From Cohnella candidum (GTDB lineage Bacteria; Bacillota; Bacilli; Paenibacillales; Paenibacillaceae): 64,000 nucleotides of DNA. The notes below the pieces were generated by a model, which saw only the letters and a program-made list of their open reading frames with translations, was not told where the DNA came from and did no database searches. The DNA is taken from the NCBI RefSeq assembly GCF_003713065.1, contig NZ_CP033433.1:1523001-1587000 (forward strand), given 5' to 3'. How positions within the stretch are numbered: the stretch's first letter is position 1; each line of letters starts with the position of its first letter. Of the stretch, positions 8,858 to 17,233 are shown piece by piece. The translations under genes and the position numbers were made by a program.

Positions 8858-10225
8858 ATGACGAACGAGGAGAGGTCCGCGGTGAATGCCCGCAAGTTCG
8901 TAACCGGTTGTGCCGAGGGGCCTGGGCCGCGAACTAAGGAGCTTATCGCAAGGAGACGCCAGGCGGTCGCACAAGGGGTAAGCAACAACCATCCTCTCTT
9001 CGTGCAGAAGGCGGAAGGAGCGATAATCGAGGATGTGGACGGAAACCGGTACCTGGATTTCGCCGGCGCGATCGGCACGGTCAATGCCGGGCATTGTCCG
9101 CCCGAAGTGGTGGAAGCCGTTCGCAAGCAGCTCGATGCCTTCCTTCACACTTGTTTTCATGTCGGCATGTATGAGCCCTATGTAACGCTCGCGGAGAAAC
9201 TGGCGGAAATCACGCCCGGATCGTTCGCGAAAAAGGCGATGTTCATGAACAGCGGCGCCGAAGCGGTGGAGAATGCGGTGAAGATCGCCCGCAAATATAC
9301 GGGGAAACCGGGCATCGTGTCCTTTACCCGGGGGTTCCATGGACGCACGCTGCTGGGCATGTCGCTGACAAGTAAGGTGAAGCCTTATAAGTTCCAGATG
9401 GGACCCTTCGCGCCTTCCACGTATAAAGCGCAGTTTCCTTATCCGTTCTACAGACCCTCTTCCATGACGGAAGAGCAATACTCGGCGTATTGCGTGAGCC
9501 GGTTCGAAGATTTCCTGCTGACGGAGGCGGCTCCGGAGGAGATCGCGGCCGTCATTATGGAACCGGTGCAAGGAGAAGGGGGCTTCATCGTTCCGCCGGC
9601 ATCATTCGTCCAAGGAATTTTCCGAATTTGCCGCGCCCATGGTATTCTGTTTATCGCCGACGAAATCCAGACCGGATTCGGACGTACCGGCGAGATGTTC
9701 GCCAGCACGATTTTCGGCATCGAACCCGACCTGATGACGCTCTCCAAGTCGCTGGCGGCGGGATTCCCGATCAGCGCGGTCGTGGGCAGAGCGGAAATCA
9801 TGGACGCCCCGAATCCGGGCGAAATCGGCGGAACTTACGGCGGAAGCCCGCTCGGATGCGTCGCCGCGCTTGCGGTCATCGAGAAGATGGAGCGGGAAAA
9901 CTTGCCGGCGCGGGCACGAGTGATCGGTGAGACGATCCGCGGTTATTTCGACGCGTTGAAGCCGCAGTATCCGTGTGTCGGAGAAGTAAGAGGTTTGGGC
10001 GCCATGTGCGCCATCGAAATCGTCGACCCGGAAACGGGCAAACCCGGCAAAGAGCTGGCGGCGCAGATTATACGGGCGAGTTTCGCCAAAGGGGTCGTGC
10101 TGCTCAGCGCAGGCGTGCACGGCAACGTCATCCGGTTCCTTATGCCGCTCGTCATCACGGACGATCAACTGCGGGAGGGACTTGAGATTATCGGCGAAGC
10201 GCTGGCCGAGTCGAGCCGCAACTGA
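8858..10225 (+). CDS. Class III aminotransferase (4-aminobutyrate/acetylornithine type)
   Basis: A PLP-dependent fold type I aminotransferase. It has the class III cofactor motif DEIQTGFGRTGE, the Schiff-base lysine in LSKSLAAGFP, and N-terminal MNSGAEAVENAVK for PLP phosphate binding. From ATG 8858 it is 455 residues. In-frame ATGs at 8846 and 8804 are possible, and GGGGAGG at 8839-8845 fits 8858 best though its spacing is long. An aldehyde dehydrogenase follows 16 bp downstream, so the pair probably converts an omega-amino acid such as 4-aminobutyrate to its semialdehyde and then to the acid. The exact substrate is inference. Confidence 0.85.
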   Translation: MTNEERSAVNARKFVTGCAEGPGPRTKELIARRRQAVAQGVSNNHPLFVQKAEGAIIEDVDGNRYLDFAGAIGTVNAGHCPPEVVEAVRKQLDAFLHTCFHVGMYEPYVTLAEKLAEITPGSFAKKAMFMNSGAEAVENAVKIARKYTGKPGIVSFTRGFHGRTLLGMSLTSKVKPYKFQMGPFAPSTYKAQFPYPFYRPSSMTEEQYSAYCVSRFEDFLLTEAAPEEIAAVIMEPVQGEGGFIVPPASFVQGIFRICRAHGILFIADEIQTGFGRTGEMFASTIFGIEPDLMTLSKSLAAGFPISAVVGRAEIMDAPNPGEIGGTYGGSPLGCVAALAVIEKMERENLPARARVIGETIRGYFDALKPQYPCVGEVRGLGAMCAIEIVDPETGKPGKELAAQIIRASFAKGVVLLSAGVHGNVIRFLMPLVITDDQLREGLEIIGEALAESSRN

Positions 10226-10241
10226 CAGGGGGAAGAACATC

Positions 10242-11663
10242 ATGAAAAAACATTTATATATCGACGGACAATGGATAGAAGCCGAAACGTATGTCACCTT
10301 GTTTTCTCCTTACGACGGACGGGCGATCGCCGAAGTCCCTTCCGCGAACGAACGGGAGGTGGATGCGGCGATCTCGGCGGCCGAACGCGCCAAACCGGCG
10401 ATGAGGCAGATGCCCGCCCATCGGCGCGCCGCCATTTTGGAGAAACTCGCCGCCTTGCTGCAGGAACGCAGAGAGGAAGCGGCCCTCATCATTGCACGGG
10501 AGGCGGCAAAACCGCTCAAGACGGCCCTCGCTGAGGTAGACCGAACCGTACAGACCTATAAATTCGCTGCGGAAGAAGCAAAGCGGATCCAAGGAGAAAC
10601 CATCCCGCTGGACGCCGCCCCGGGAGGAGAAAACCGAATCGGCTATACGATCCGGGAACCCCTCGGTGTCGTCGCCGCGATTACGCCGTTTAATTTCCCG
10701 ATGAACCTGGTCGCCCATAAGGTCGGTCCGGCGATCGCTTCGGGCAACACGGTCGTGCTGAAGCCGGCCAACCAGACGCCGCTGTCCGCTTACTTCATCG
10801 GCGAGCTGCTGGAGGAAGCGGGACTTCCGGCCGGTGCGCTGAACATCGTGTCCGGCAGCGGCAGAGCGATCGGCGACTTGCTCGTGACGGACCCGAGAAT
10901 AGCCAAGATCACGTTCACCGGAAGCCCGGAAGTCGGCGTTTCGATCCGGGCGAAAGCCGGTCTGAAACGCGTCACGCTGGAACTCGGATCGAACTCCGCG
11001 CTGATCGTGGACGATCACGTGAACTTGGACTCGATCATCGCCCGTTGCGTGACGGGTGCTTATTCCTATCAAGGACAAGTGTGCATTTCTCTGCAAAGGA
11101 TTTATGTCGTGGGGAACAAATTCGAGGAGTTCGCAGCGAAGTTCATTGCCGTTGCGGGCCAGCTCAAGTTAGGCGATCCGCTTGATCCGGCCACCGACGT
11201 GTCCGCGCTTATCACGAAAAAAGACGTGGAACGTTCTCTCGAGTGGATTGAAGAAGCGAAGGAGCACGGCGCGGAAGTCGCGTTAGGCGGCTTTGCGGAA
11301 GGCGGAATGCTGCATCCCACGGTGCTGCTGAACGTGAGTCCTCACGCCTCGGTGTCCTGCAAGGAGGCCTTCGCCCCGATCGTGCTGATCAACAAAGCGG
11401 AATCGGTCGAGGAAGCGGTCGAATTCGTGAACGATTCGGACTTCGGCCTCCAAGCCGGCATTTACACGAATGACATCCATACGGCATTAAATGCGGCCGA
11501 GCGTCTGCAGGTCGGCGGCGTCATGGTCAACGACATTCCGACCTTCCGCGTGGACCAGATGCCGTACGGCGGCGTGAAGAACAGCGGCATGGGCCGGGAA
11601 GGCGTGAAGTACGCCATCGAGGAAATGACGGAATTGAAGCTGATCGTTATCAATCGTAATTAA
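10242..11663 (+). CDS. NAD(P)-dependent aldehyde dehydrogenase (semialdehyde type)
   Basis: A 473-residue aldehyde dehydrogenase. It has the catalytic glutamate in LELGSN, the nucleophilic cysteine in YQGQVCIS, and the cofactor region TPFNFPMNLVAHK. The C-terminal PYGGVKNSGMGREG is the family hallmark. The ATG is preceded by GGGGGAAG. It is placed 16 bp after a class III aminotransferase. Together they form a transaminase/dehydrogenase pair typical of 4-aminobutyrate or other omega-amino acid catabolism, with succinate semialdehyde as one candidate. The neighbouring class also includes lactaldehyde dehydrogenases. Confidence 0.85.
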   Translation: MKKHLYIDGQWIEAETYVTLFSPYDGRAIAEVPSANEREVDAAISAAERAKPAMRQMPAHRRAAILEKLAALLQERREEAALIIAREAAKPLKTALAEVDRTVQTYKFAAEEAKRIQGETIPLDAAPGGENRIGYTIREPLGVVAAITPFNFPMNLVAHKVGPAIASGNTVVLKPANQTPLSAYFIGELLEEAGLPAGALNIVSGSGRAIGDLLVTDPRIAKITFTGSPEVGVSIRAKAGLKRVTLELGSNSALIVDDHVNLDSIIARCVTGAYSYQGQVCISLQRIYVVGNKFEEFAAKFIAVAGQLKLGDPLDPATDVSALITKKDVERSLEWIEEAKEHGAEVALGGFAEGGMLHPTVLLNVSPHASVSCKEAFAPIVLINKAESVEEAVEFVNDSDFGLQAGIYTNDIHTALNAAERLQVGGVMVNDIPTFRVDQMPYGGVKNSGMGREGVKYAIEEMTELKLIVINRN

Positions 11664-11713
11664 AAAGCAAGGCTGCCGAGCGCTTCTGCTTGTTCGGCAG
11701 CCCTTTTGCTTTT
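11663..11713. terminator. Rho-independent terminator after aldehyde dehydrogenase
   Basis: A long hairpin: AAAAGCAAGGCTGCCGA pairs with TCGGCAGCC and the flanking CTTTTGCTTTT. It lies between convergent genes and can act in both directions, since the plus-strand A-rich side gives T residues on the minus strand. Confidence 0.85.
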
Positions 11714-11716
11714 CAT

Positions 11717-12061
11717 TCACTTGTTTCCCGGTGCAGGCATATCGACCCCGCGCACGCGGTGACTGTGCCCGTCATCCGTCGTCGTGTGGAAGTCGTAGTA
11801 ATGCACGTGCATGCCGTTCCCGACCGGGATGGCCGGACTGGAATAAGCTTTGTAGGCGTGCTTATGCCCGTGCTCAAACACCACGTAACCTTCCGTGTAG
11901 TGGATGTGACTGCCGTCCTCGGTCGGAATCGGGGGAGAAGTAACATCGAGACATTGATGCACGTGTCCGTCCGCAACGGAAGTGTAATCTACGGACCCGT
12001 GGTTATGATTCGGAACGAATCCGGAAACGAAATCATCCTTCGAAATTTTCAATGGGAGCAC
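11717..12061 (-). CDS. YmaF-like histidine-rich protein
   Basis: A 114-residue soluble protein dominated by repeating H-x-H units, each set between glycine and acidic residues: NHNHGS, DGHVHQC, DGSHIHYTEG, HGHKHAY, GMHVHYYD and DDGHSHRV. About six His pairs are spaced some 20 residues apart, as in the Bacillus YmaF family, whose function is unknown. Metal binding is a natural guess. No signal peptide. Convergent with the aldehyde dehydrogenase gene and apparently single-cistron. Confidence 0.7.
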   Translation of the reverse strand: MLPLKISKDDFVSGFVPNHNHGSVDYTSVADGHVHQCLDVTSPPIPTEDGSHIHYTEGYVVFEHGHKHAYKAYSSPAIPVGNGMHVHYYDFHTTTDDGHSHRVRGVDMPAPGNK

Positions 12062-12224
12062 CTGCCCTTGGGTTTTTACCCCAATATATTCCTCTGTAAG
12101 ATGTCCGCGTTAACGCCTAATTTCTCGATAAAAACTGGATTATCGCAATCTTCACAGCATCTTGACAAAAACCAGCGAAAATCTCGGTATCGATTCCTTA
12201 TACTCATTCGAGGGAGGGAACGAA

Positions 12225-12848
12225 ATGCGGAGCAGATTCGAATGGTTTTTAACCGCAGGAGGATTGCTGTGGATCGCATTGTGGACGGCGCATACGATCG
12301 CGCACGGACCGCTGAACCCTGCCCCGGAAACAGGGCGGTTCCTTGGCAGATCCTCCATGTACTATGCGACATGGTCGATGTTCCTGTCTCCCGTGCCCTT
12401 ATCGGTCGGGTGGGCAGGGCTGCATCGATATGCCCAAGGCAGATGGAAAGGTACTAGAACGGCAGGTAGCCTTGTTGGCTTTGCAGGACTTCTTGTCACC
12501 TTCATTGCCGGTTGCTGCGGGATGTTCGCTATCGTCCGGGATGGAGCGGCCAACGCCGATTTCGGATCCGTTTGGACCATCAACGCTGTTGGGCAATTAT
12601 TATTGTTAGCGGGCACGCTTGTGTTCGGCATCGGACTCGCAAGGGTGTCGAATTTCAACCGGATCTTGAAATTTATCCCGTTAACGGTTGCGTTGTCGAT
12701 TCCTGTGATCAGCTATTTGCGGCAGCCGGGCTCCCCGCTGCTGGAGATGGGACCTGCCATCGGGTACGTCCTTCTAGAGAGCCTGGGCGCCTTGTTTGGG
12801 ATTTGCTGGATCGTGCTCGGGATCGCGGTTTGGCGTTTTAGGGAATAA
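12225..12848 (+). CDS. Multi-pass membrane protein, unknown function
   Basis: A 207-residue hydrophobic protein. I use the ATG at 12225 because GAGGGAGGGAAC precedes it. Five to six membrane spans are apparent, for example FLTAGGLLWIALWTAHTIA, GLLVTFIAGCCGMFAIV, QLLLLAGTLVFGIGLA and LESLGALFGICWIVLGIAVW. Short basic loops sit between them. It stands alone with its own terminator. I do not recognise the family. Confidence 0.65.
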   Translation: MRSRFEWFLTAGGLLWIALWTAHTIAHGPLNPAPETGRFLGRSSMYYATWSMFLSPVPLSVGWAGLHRYAQGRWKGTRTAGSLVGFAGLLVTFIAGCCGMFAIVRDGAANADFGSVWTINAVGQLLLLAGTLVFGIGLARVSNFNRILKFIPLTVALSIPVISYLRQPGSPLLEMGPAIGYVLLESLGALFGICWIVLGIAVWRFRE

Positions 12849-12866
12849 TTCTGGCGGTCGCCGAAA

Positions 12867-12897
12867 CGTCACCTCATCGCAAGGTGGCGATTTTTTT
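12867..12897 (+). terminator. Rho-independent terminator
   Basis: CGTCACCT pairs with AGGTGGCG around a seven-base loop, followed by seven T residues. Confidence 0.75.
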
Positions 12898-12919
12898 ATG
12901 GCTTTTGTGTAAAGTTTTA

Positions 12920-12950
12920 TTGACATGCTGTATTGTTTTAATTACATTAT
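12920..12950 (+). promoter_or_regulatory. Likely sigma-A promoter for DUF2306 operon
   Basis: A perfect TTGACA at 12920-12925 is followed after 17 bp by TACATT (12943-12948), or after 19 bp by CATTAT. It lies about 45 bp upstream of the DUF2306 start codon. The -10 match is only moderate. Confidence 0.45.
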
Positions 12951-12992
12951 GTACAGAATAACATACTTACCTAAGTCCCCAAGGAGCTGAAA

Positions 12993-13643
12993 ATGATATT
13001 GATTACCCAAGAGTCCGCAAAATCCGGTTCGGCGAAATGGCTCGTCGCCGCATTGCTGTTGCTCAGCATCGTACCATTGGCCGCCGGTGCCGTTCGCCTG
13101 GTCCAACTGGCCGGCGGCGCCGAAATTACGCCGGCTAACGCACGTTTTTTTGCTTCGCCCGCGCCGGTCGTGCTGCATATCGTGAGCGCCAGTGTGTTCG
13201 CGATTTTGGGTCCTTTCCAATTCGCCCCCCGTTTCCGGCGGCGAAGGCCGGCACGGCATCGCGTCATGGGGAGACTGCTGGTTCCATGCGGTCTTCTGGT
13301 CGGGCTTTCAGGGCTGTGGATGACGGTGTTTTACCCCCGCCCTGAGGGTACAGGCGAACTTCTCTATGTGCTGAGGCTCCTGTTCGGTACGGCTATGTTG
13401 GTGTCCATGTTTCTCGGTTTTACGACGATCCGGCGGGGAGATGTCATTCGGCACCGCGCATGGATGATGCGAGGTTACGCGATCGGGATGGGCGCGGGGA
13501 CGCAGGTGTTCACCCAGTTGGCCGGGACGTTGATCTTCGGACAACCGAACGAGCTCAGCGGAGCGCTGTTCATGGGAGCCGGCTGGGTGATCAATCTTAC
13601 CGTGGCAGAATGGGCGATACGCAAGAGGAGGACGAGAGGATGA
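12993..13643 (+). CDS. DUF2306 family membrane protein
   Basis: A 216-residue polytopic protein with segments [53 protein letters not shown] and others. It has the family features HxxxA in the second span (LHIVSASVF) and RHRVMGR then [12 protein letters not shown], where paired histidines near membrane faces recall heme or quinone binding. Start ATG after AAGGAG. Its stop overlaps the start of the following oxidoreductase gene (ATGA), so both are made together. The function of the family is unknown. Confidence 0.7.
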   Translation: MILITQESAKSGSAKWLVAALLLLSIVPLAAGAVRLVQLAGGAEITPANARFFASPAPVVLHIVSASVFAILGPFQFAPRFRRRRPARHRVMGRLLVPCGLLVGLSGLWMTVFYPRPEGTGELLYVLRLLFGTAMLVSMFLGFTTIRRGDVIRHRAWMMRGYAIGMGAGTQVFTQLAGTLIFGQPNELSGALFMGAGWVINLTVAEWAIRKRRTRG

Positions 13644-14605
13644 AAGCAATCGTATACGAGAGGTACGGACCGCCGGAGGTCCTGCGGCTGCAGGACGTCG
13701 CCAAACCCGTCCCCAAAGACGATGAAATCCTGATTCGGGTACATGCGGCAACCGCTGCTGCGGGGGATTGGCGAATGCGCAAGGCGGATCCTTTTCTCGC
13801 GCGTCTATTCAACGGTTTGTGGAGACCGAAACGCGTTCGGATTCTCGGGTTTGAATTGGCAGGCATCGTCGAGGCTACGGGCAGCCGAGTGACTCGATTC
13901 AAACCTGGAGACGCCGTCTATGCCGCCTGTGGAAACGGCTTCGGCGCCTACGCCGAATACAAATGCCTGCCGGAGACCGGTGCCGTTGCTCTTATGCCGG
14001 TGAACACGACGTTCGAGGAAGCGGCTGCCGTTCCGGTCGGGGCATGTACGGCCCTGTATTTTCTGCGGAAAGGCCAGATCCAACCAGGCAAACGCGTACT
14101 CGTTTATGGGGCTTCAGGCAGCGTCGGGACGTATGCCGTGCAGCTTGCCAAGCATTTCGGCGCGGAAGTGACCGGCGTATGCAGCACCTCAAACGTGGAA
14201 CTGGTCCAATCGCTGGGTGCCGACCAAGTCATCGATTATACGAAAGAGCAGCTCTCGGAAGACGGTCCGGCCTACGATATCATTTTCGATACGGTGGGGA
14301 AGAGCCCGCTTGAGATTTGCGCAAAGCGGCTTACGCAGAGCGGCATCTACCTCAGCGCATTCCATGTGAGTCTATCAGCGATGATGCGAGGGTTACGGAT
14401 TCGCTCCCGAACGGGCAAGAAGGTCATCGGCGGATCGATGAAAGAAAACGCGGAGGACTTATCCTATTTAAAAAATCTGATCGAGGAAGGCGCGCTGCGC
14501 GCAGTCATCGACCGCAGATATCCGTTGGAGCAAGCCGCAGAGGCCCACCGCTACGTGGAGCAGGGCCACAAGAAAGGGAACGTCGTCCTCACCGTACGGA
14601 GTTAA
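13640..14605 (+). CDS. Zinc-independent quinone oxidoreductase-type dehydrogenase
   Basis: A 321-residue medium-chain dehydrogenase without zinc ligands. It starts [15 protein letters not shown] as typical of NADPH:quinone reductase-like members and carries the cofactor motif [16 protein letters not shown]. Its start overlaps the stop of DUF2306, with GAGAGGATG as start context. Such proteins reduce quinones or enones with NADPH. Coupling to a DUF2306 membrane protein suggests a membrane-quinone or xenobiotic context, which is inference. No terminator is obvious, and the MFS gene converges on it. Confidence 0.8.
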   Translation: MKAIVYERYGPPEVLRLQDVAKPVPKDDEILIRVHAATAAAGDWRMRKADPFLARLFNGLWRPKRVRILGFELAGIVEATGSRVTRFKPGDAVYAACGNGFGAYAEYKCLPETGAVALMPVNTTFEEAAAVPVGACTALYFLRKGQIQPGKRVLVYGASGSVGTYAVQLAKHFGAEVTGVCSTSNVELVQSLGADQVIDYTKEQLSEDGPAYDIIFDTVGKSPLEICAKRLTQSGIYLSAFHVSLSAMMRGLRIRSRTGKKVIGGSMKENAEDLSYLKNLIEEGALRAVIDRRYPLEQAAEAHRYVEQGHKKGNVVLTVRS

Positions 14606-14638
14606 TAATCGTCGTGATCTTCATCATCGCGGGATGCA

Positions 14639-16030
14639 TCATCGTTCGGCCGAAACCGGGATCAACGAAGCCCGCCGGCGGCGGTTCAACCAGACCAACG
14701 TCATTGCGATAACCGTGAGAATAATCCCAAGGACCCTGAAACCCGCAAAGTTGAATTTGCCGCCCATGACGATGCCGATCAACAACGAAGACAGTATCGT
14801 GCCTATATATCTTGATGTATTGAACAGTCCCGAGGCCACGCCGATGATTTCTTTCGGCGAACTGTTGAACATAGCCGCTTGCATGGCGACATTGTTTAAC
14901 CCGTTGCTCACTCCGAATGCAGCCAGGGCCACACAAACGCTGAACACAGGTGAAGAGGGATGCAAGAACACGATCCAAACGGAACCGAATGTCATCAATA
15001 TCGCGGACGTGAACTGCGCCGGCCGGGGCCCCGATTTCTCTATCCATCGTCCCGCGAACGGAGAAGCGGCAAGCGAACACAAGCCTAAACTGAGCATGAG
15101 AATCCCCGTATCGAATTCGTTGACATGACGGACCGTTTGCAAATAGGATGGAAGCCCGAAAAAGAGCGAGTAATAGAGGACGTTTACGAGCATGAATTCG
15201 ACATTGACCCGAGTCATTGCCGGATACCGGGCGAAGGTGCGCAGAGGGATGAAGGGCGACGCTGATTTTAACTCATGCCTTACGAAAGCAACAAGGAGAA
15301 CGGCGCCGGTCAGGAAGGCGATGACATGCAGCGGCGTCACATTTCCGGAGGATTTCGCGGCCAGTATTCCGATGAGGAGGGCTACCAGGCCCGTCGTGAA
15401 AAGCAGGATGCCTGTCATATCCATCCGTGTCATCCATTGGCGAGGCGTCATGCGGCTTGCCATGGTCGTGACCGGTTCGTCCTTGGGAATCGTCAACCAA
15501 GCGAGCAGGAAACTGGCCGCCACAAAAGGGAGGTTGACGATAAAGATCGCACGCCAATCCCACCCGTGGATCAAAATGCCGCCCATAAAGGGTCCGAATG
15601 CGGCTGCTCCCGATAGGAAGATGGACAAGACCGACAGCGCAGTCGATTGCTTCTCCGTGATGTGAATTCTTACGATGGCCATCCCTACAGCTACCATCAT
15701 GCTCGTTCCGATGGATTGCAAGATTCTGAACAATACAAGCCATCCAAAGCTCGGTGACAGCGGAGCGACACATGAAGCTAACAACGCTGTCGTGAGTCCG
15801 AGGAGAAAGATCTTTCGGCGGCCGAATAAATCGCTCGCTTTGCCCATGACCGGCTGCGCGACGGCACTCGCAATATAGAAAGAAATGATGATCCAAGATA
15901 CCGCCGTAAAGTCCAAATGAAAGGCATGCTGCAACTCCGGAATGGCCACGGAAACCATGGAAGAATTCAATGGGTTCAACAGAATTCCCAATCCTACCGA
16001 AATCATCAACCACCAACTGCGTCTTCCCAT
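14639..16030 (-). CDS. MFS drug/metabolite exporter (DHA2-like)
   Basis: A 463-residue transporter. Motif A is seen as GKASDLFGRRK after the second span, and motif C-like glycines occur in the fifth (SGAAAFGPFMGG). The N-terminal half reads as 14-TM DHA2-type with NSSMVSVAIPELQHAF in TM1, and at least twelve spans are visible. Likely a proton-driven efflux pump in the cytoplasmic membrane. A LysR regulator is divergently transcribed from the adjacent 118 bp and probably controls it. GGGAGGAATC precedes the ATG. Confidence 0.85.
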   Translation of the reverse strand: MGRRSWWLMISVGLGILLNPLNSSMVSVAIPELQHAFHLDFTAVSWIIISFYIASAVAQPVMGKASDLFGRRKIFLLGLTTALLASCVAPLSPSFGWLVLFRILQSIGTSMMVAVGMAIVRIHITEKQSTALSVLSIFLSGAAAFGPFMGGILIHGWDWRAIFIVNLPFVAASFLLAWLTIPKDEPVTTMASRMTPRQWMTRMDMTGILLFTTGLVALLIGILAAKSSGNVTPLHVIAFLTGAVLLVAFVRHELKSASPFIPLRTFARYPAMTRVNVEFMLVNVLYYSLFFGLPSYLQTVRHVNEFDTGILMLSLGLCSLAASPFAGRWIEKSGPRPAQFTSAILMTFGSVWIVFLHPSSPVFSVCVALAAFGVSNGLNNVAMQAAMFNSSPKEIIGVASGLFNTSRYIGTILSSLLIGIVMGGKFNFAGFRVLGIILTVIAMTLVWLNRRRRASLIPVSAER

Positions 16031-16060
16031 TTTTGATTCCTCCCAGAAGTTCTTGAAGTC

Positions 16061-16108
16061 ATCATAATGGAATCCGTTTATTTACTCCAACGCATTTCAT
16101 GTTATGAT
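16061..16108. promoter_or_regulatory. Overlapping divergent promoters, MFS/LysR
   Basis: ATCATAA (16061-16067) and TTATGAT (16102-16108) form an exact inverted repeat. Read outward, each contains TATGAT, a good -10 box, one per gene. Weak -35 candidates are TTGGAG for the MFS gene and TTTACT for the regulator gene, within the space between. LysR regulators usually bind such divergent regions. The assignment is by inspection only. Confidence 0.4.
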
Positions 16109-16148
16109 TTCATTGACTTGAAGGAATGAACGGGTGGGGAGAGGCGCT

Positions 16149-17036
16149 ATGGAACTTCTTCAATTGCAATATTTTCTCGAGGTCGCCAGATTAGAGCATG
16201 TGACGGAAGCGGCGAAAAGCCTGCACGTGACCCAATCGTCGCTGAGCAAAACGATTCAACGGTTGGAGGAGGATTTAGGGGTCCCTCTGTTCGATCGAGT
16301 AGGAAGGAAACTGCGGTTAAATGAGTTCGGAGGGCAATTTCTTCGCCGCGCGGAAAGAGCTCTATTCGAATTGGAGCAGGGGCGGCAGGAGCTGCGCGAC
16401 TTGTCGGGTCCTGAGCACGGCACGCTTAAGCTGGCTGTGGGTACGGCAGGAGCGTTGCCCCAAATCCTTCGGGAGTTCCGCCAAAAAAGACCTCAAATCC
16501 AATTTCAAGTGCAAATGCTGAACATCCAGGAAATGCTGGCGCTTCTTCATCGGGGAGAGGTCGATTTCTGTTTGTCTTCTCCTCCGATCCGAGAGGAGGA
16601 CATCGAATGCCGGATCGTGTTCGTAGATCCGATTCTCGTAGCCGTCCCCATGGGACATCGATTGGCGAACAGAAACCGCGTGTCCTTCACGGAGCTCAAA
16701 GATGAATGGTTTGTCGGGGTCAAGAAAGGTCACGGTACGCGTGATTTGGTGGATTCCGTATGCCGGTCGTCCGGATTCGAACCTCAATACGTGTTCGAAG
16801 GAAATGAGCCTGCCAGGTTAAGCGCCTTGGTTGAAGCCGGAATCGGCCTCTCTTTCATTCCAAGCACTTCCGTGAATCCACGGGAAAATGTCCGGTATCT
16901 CGAAGTCGAGGAACGCGAGTTGATACGGGAAATCGCTCTGCTATGGCACAAGAGCCGCTACCTTTCACGGGCTGCGCAGGAATTCCGAGAAGTGGTCATC
17001 GACTATTTCGCGTCCCTGCCGAAGGTAAACCGCTGA
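16149..17036 (+). CDS. LysR family transcriptional regulator
   Basis: A 295-residue LysR protein. Residues 1-60 form the winged helix-turn-helix (LEHVTEAAKSLHVTQSSLSK, then LEEDLGVPLFDR), and the substrate-binding domain starts around 90 (GTLKLAVGTAGALP). I prefer ATG 16149 to the GTG at 16134 because GGGGAGAGG lies between them at proper spacing. It is divergent from the MFS exporter and most likely regulates it in response to a small molecule. Confidence 0.85.
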   Translation: MELLQLQYFLEVARLEHVTEAAKSLHVTQSSLSKTIQRLEEDLGVPLFDRVGRKLRLNEFGGQFLRRAERALFELEQGRQELRDLSGPEHGTLKLAVGTAGALPQILREFRQKRPQIQFQVQMLNIQEMLALLHRGEVDFCLSSPPIREEDIECRIVFVDPILVAVPMGHRLANRNRVSFTELKDEWFVGVKKGHGTRDLVDSVCRSSGFEPQYVFEGNEPARLSALVEAGIGLSFIPSTSVNPRENVRYLEVEERELIREIALLWHKSRYLSRAAQEFREVVIDYFASLPKVNR

Positions 17037-17085
17037 TTGTGTCAATAAATGTCAGAGGAAGCATCTTAGGTCCCGTTTTTTTCGT

Positions 17086-17132
17086 GTGACAGTCAACTGG
17101 AAATTGGTGACAGCGGTAACTGGTCATGTTAC
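17086..17132 (+). repeat. Direct repeats and inverted repeat upstream of the Ig-like module
   Basis: GTGACAGTCAACTGG (from 17086) and GTGACAGCGGTAACTGG (from 17107) are imperfect direct repeats whose starts lie 21 bp apart, about two helical turns. The second overlaps an inverted repeat GTAAC-N7-GTTAC (17116-17132). They could be regulator sites for the following two-gene operon. No confident -10/-35 pair was found. Confidence 0.4.
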
Positions 17133-17233
17133 TTTCCCAAACGGTACATTGGCACTGTCGAGAAGAAACGGACAGAGAAGAACATAGGTTCATCCTGTTG
17201 TTTTTTCTCGCAATATACCGTAAAGGGGACCTA

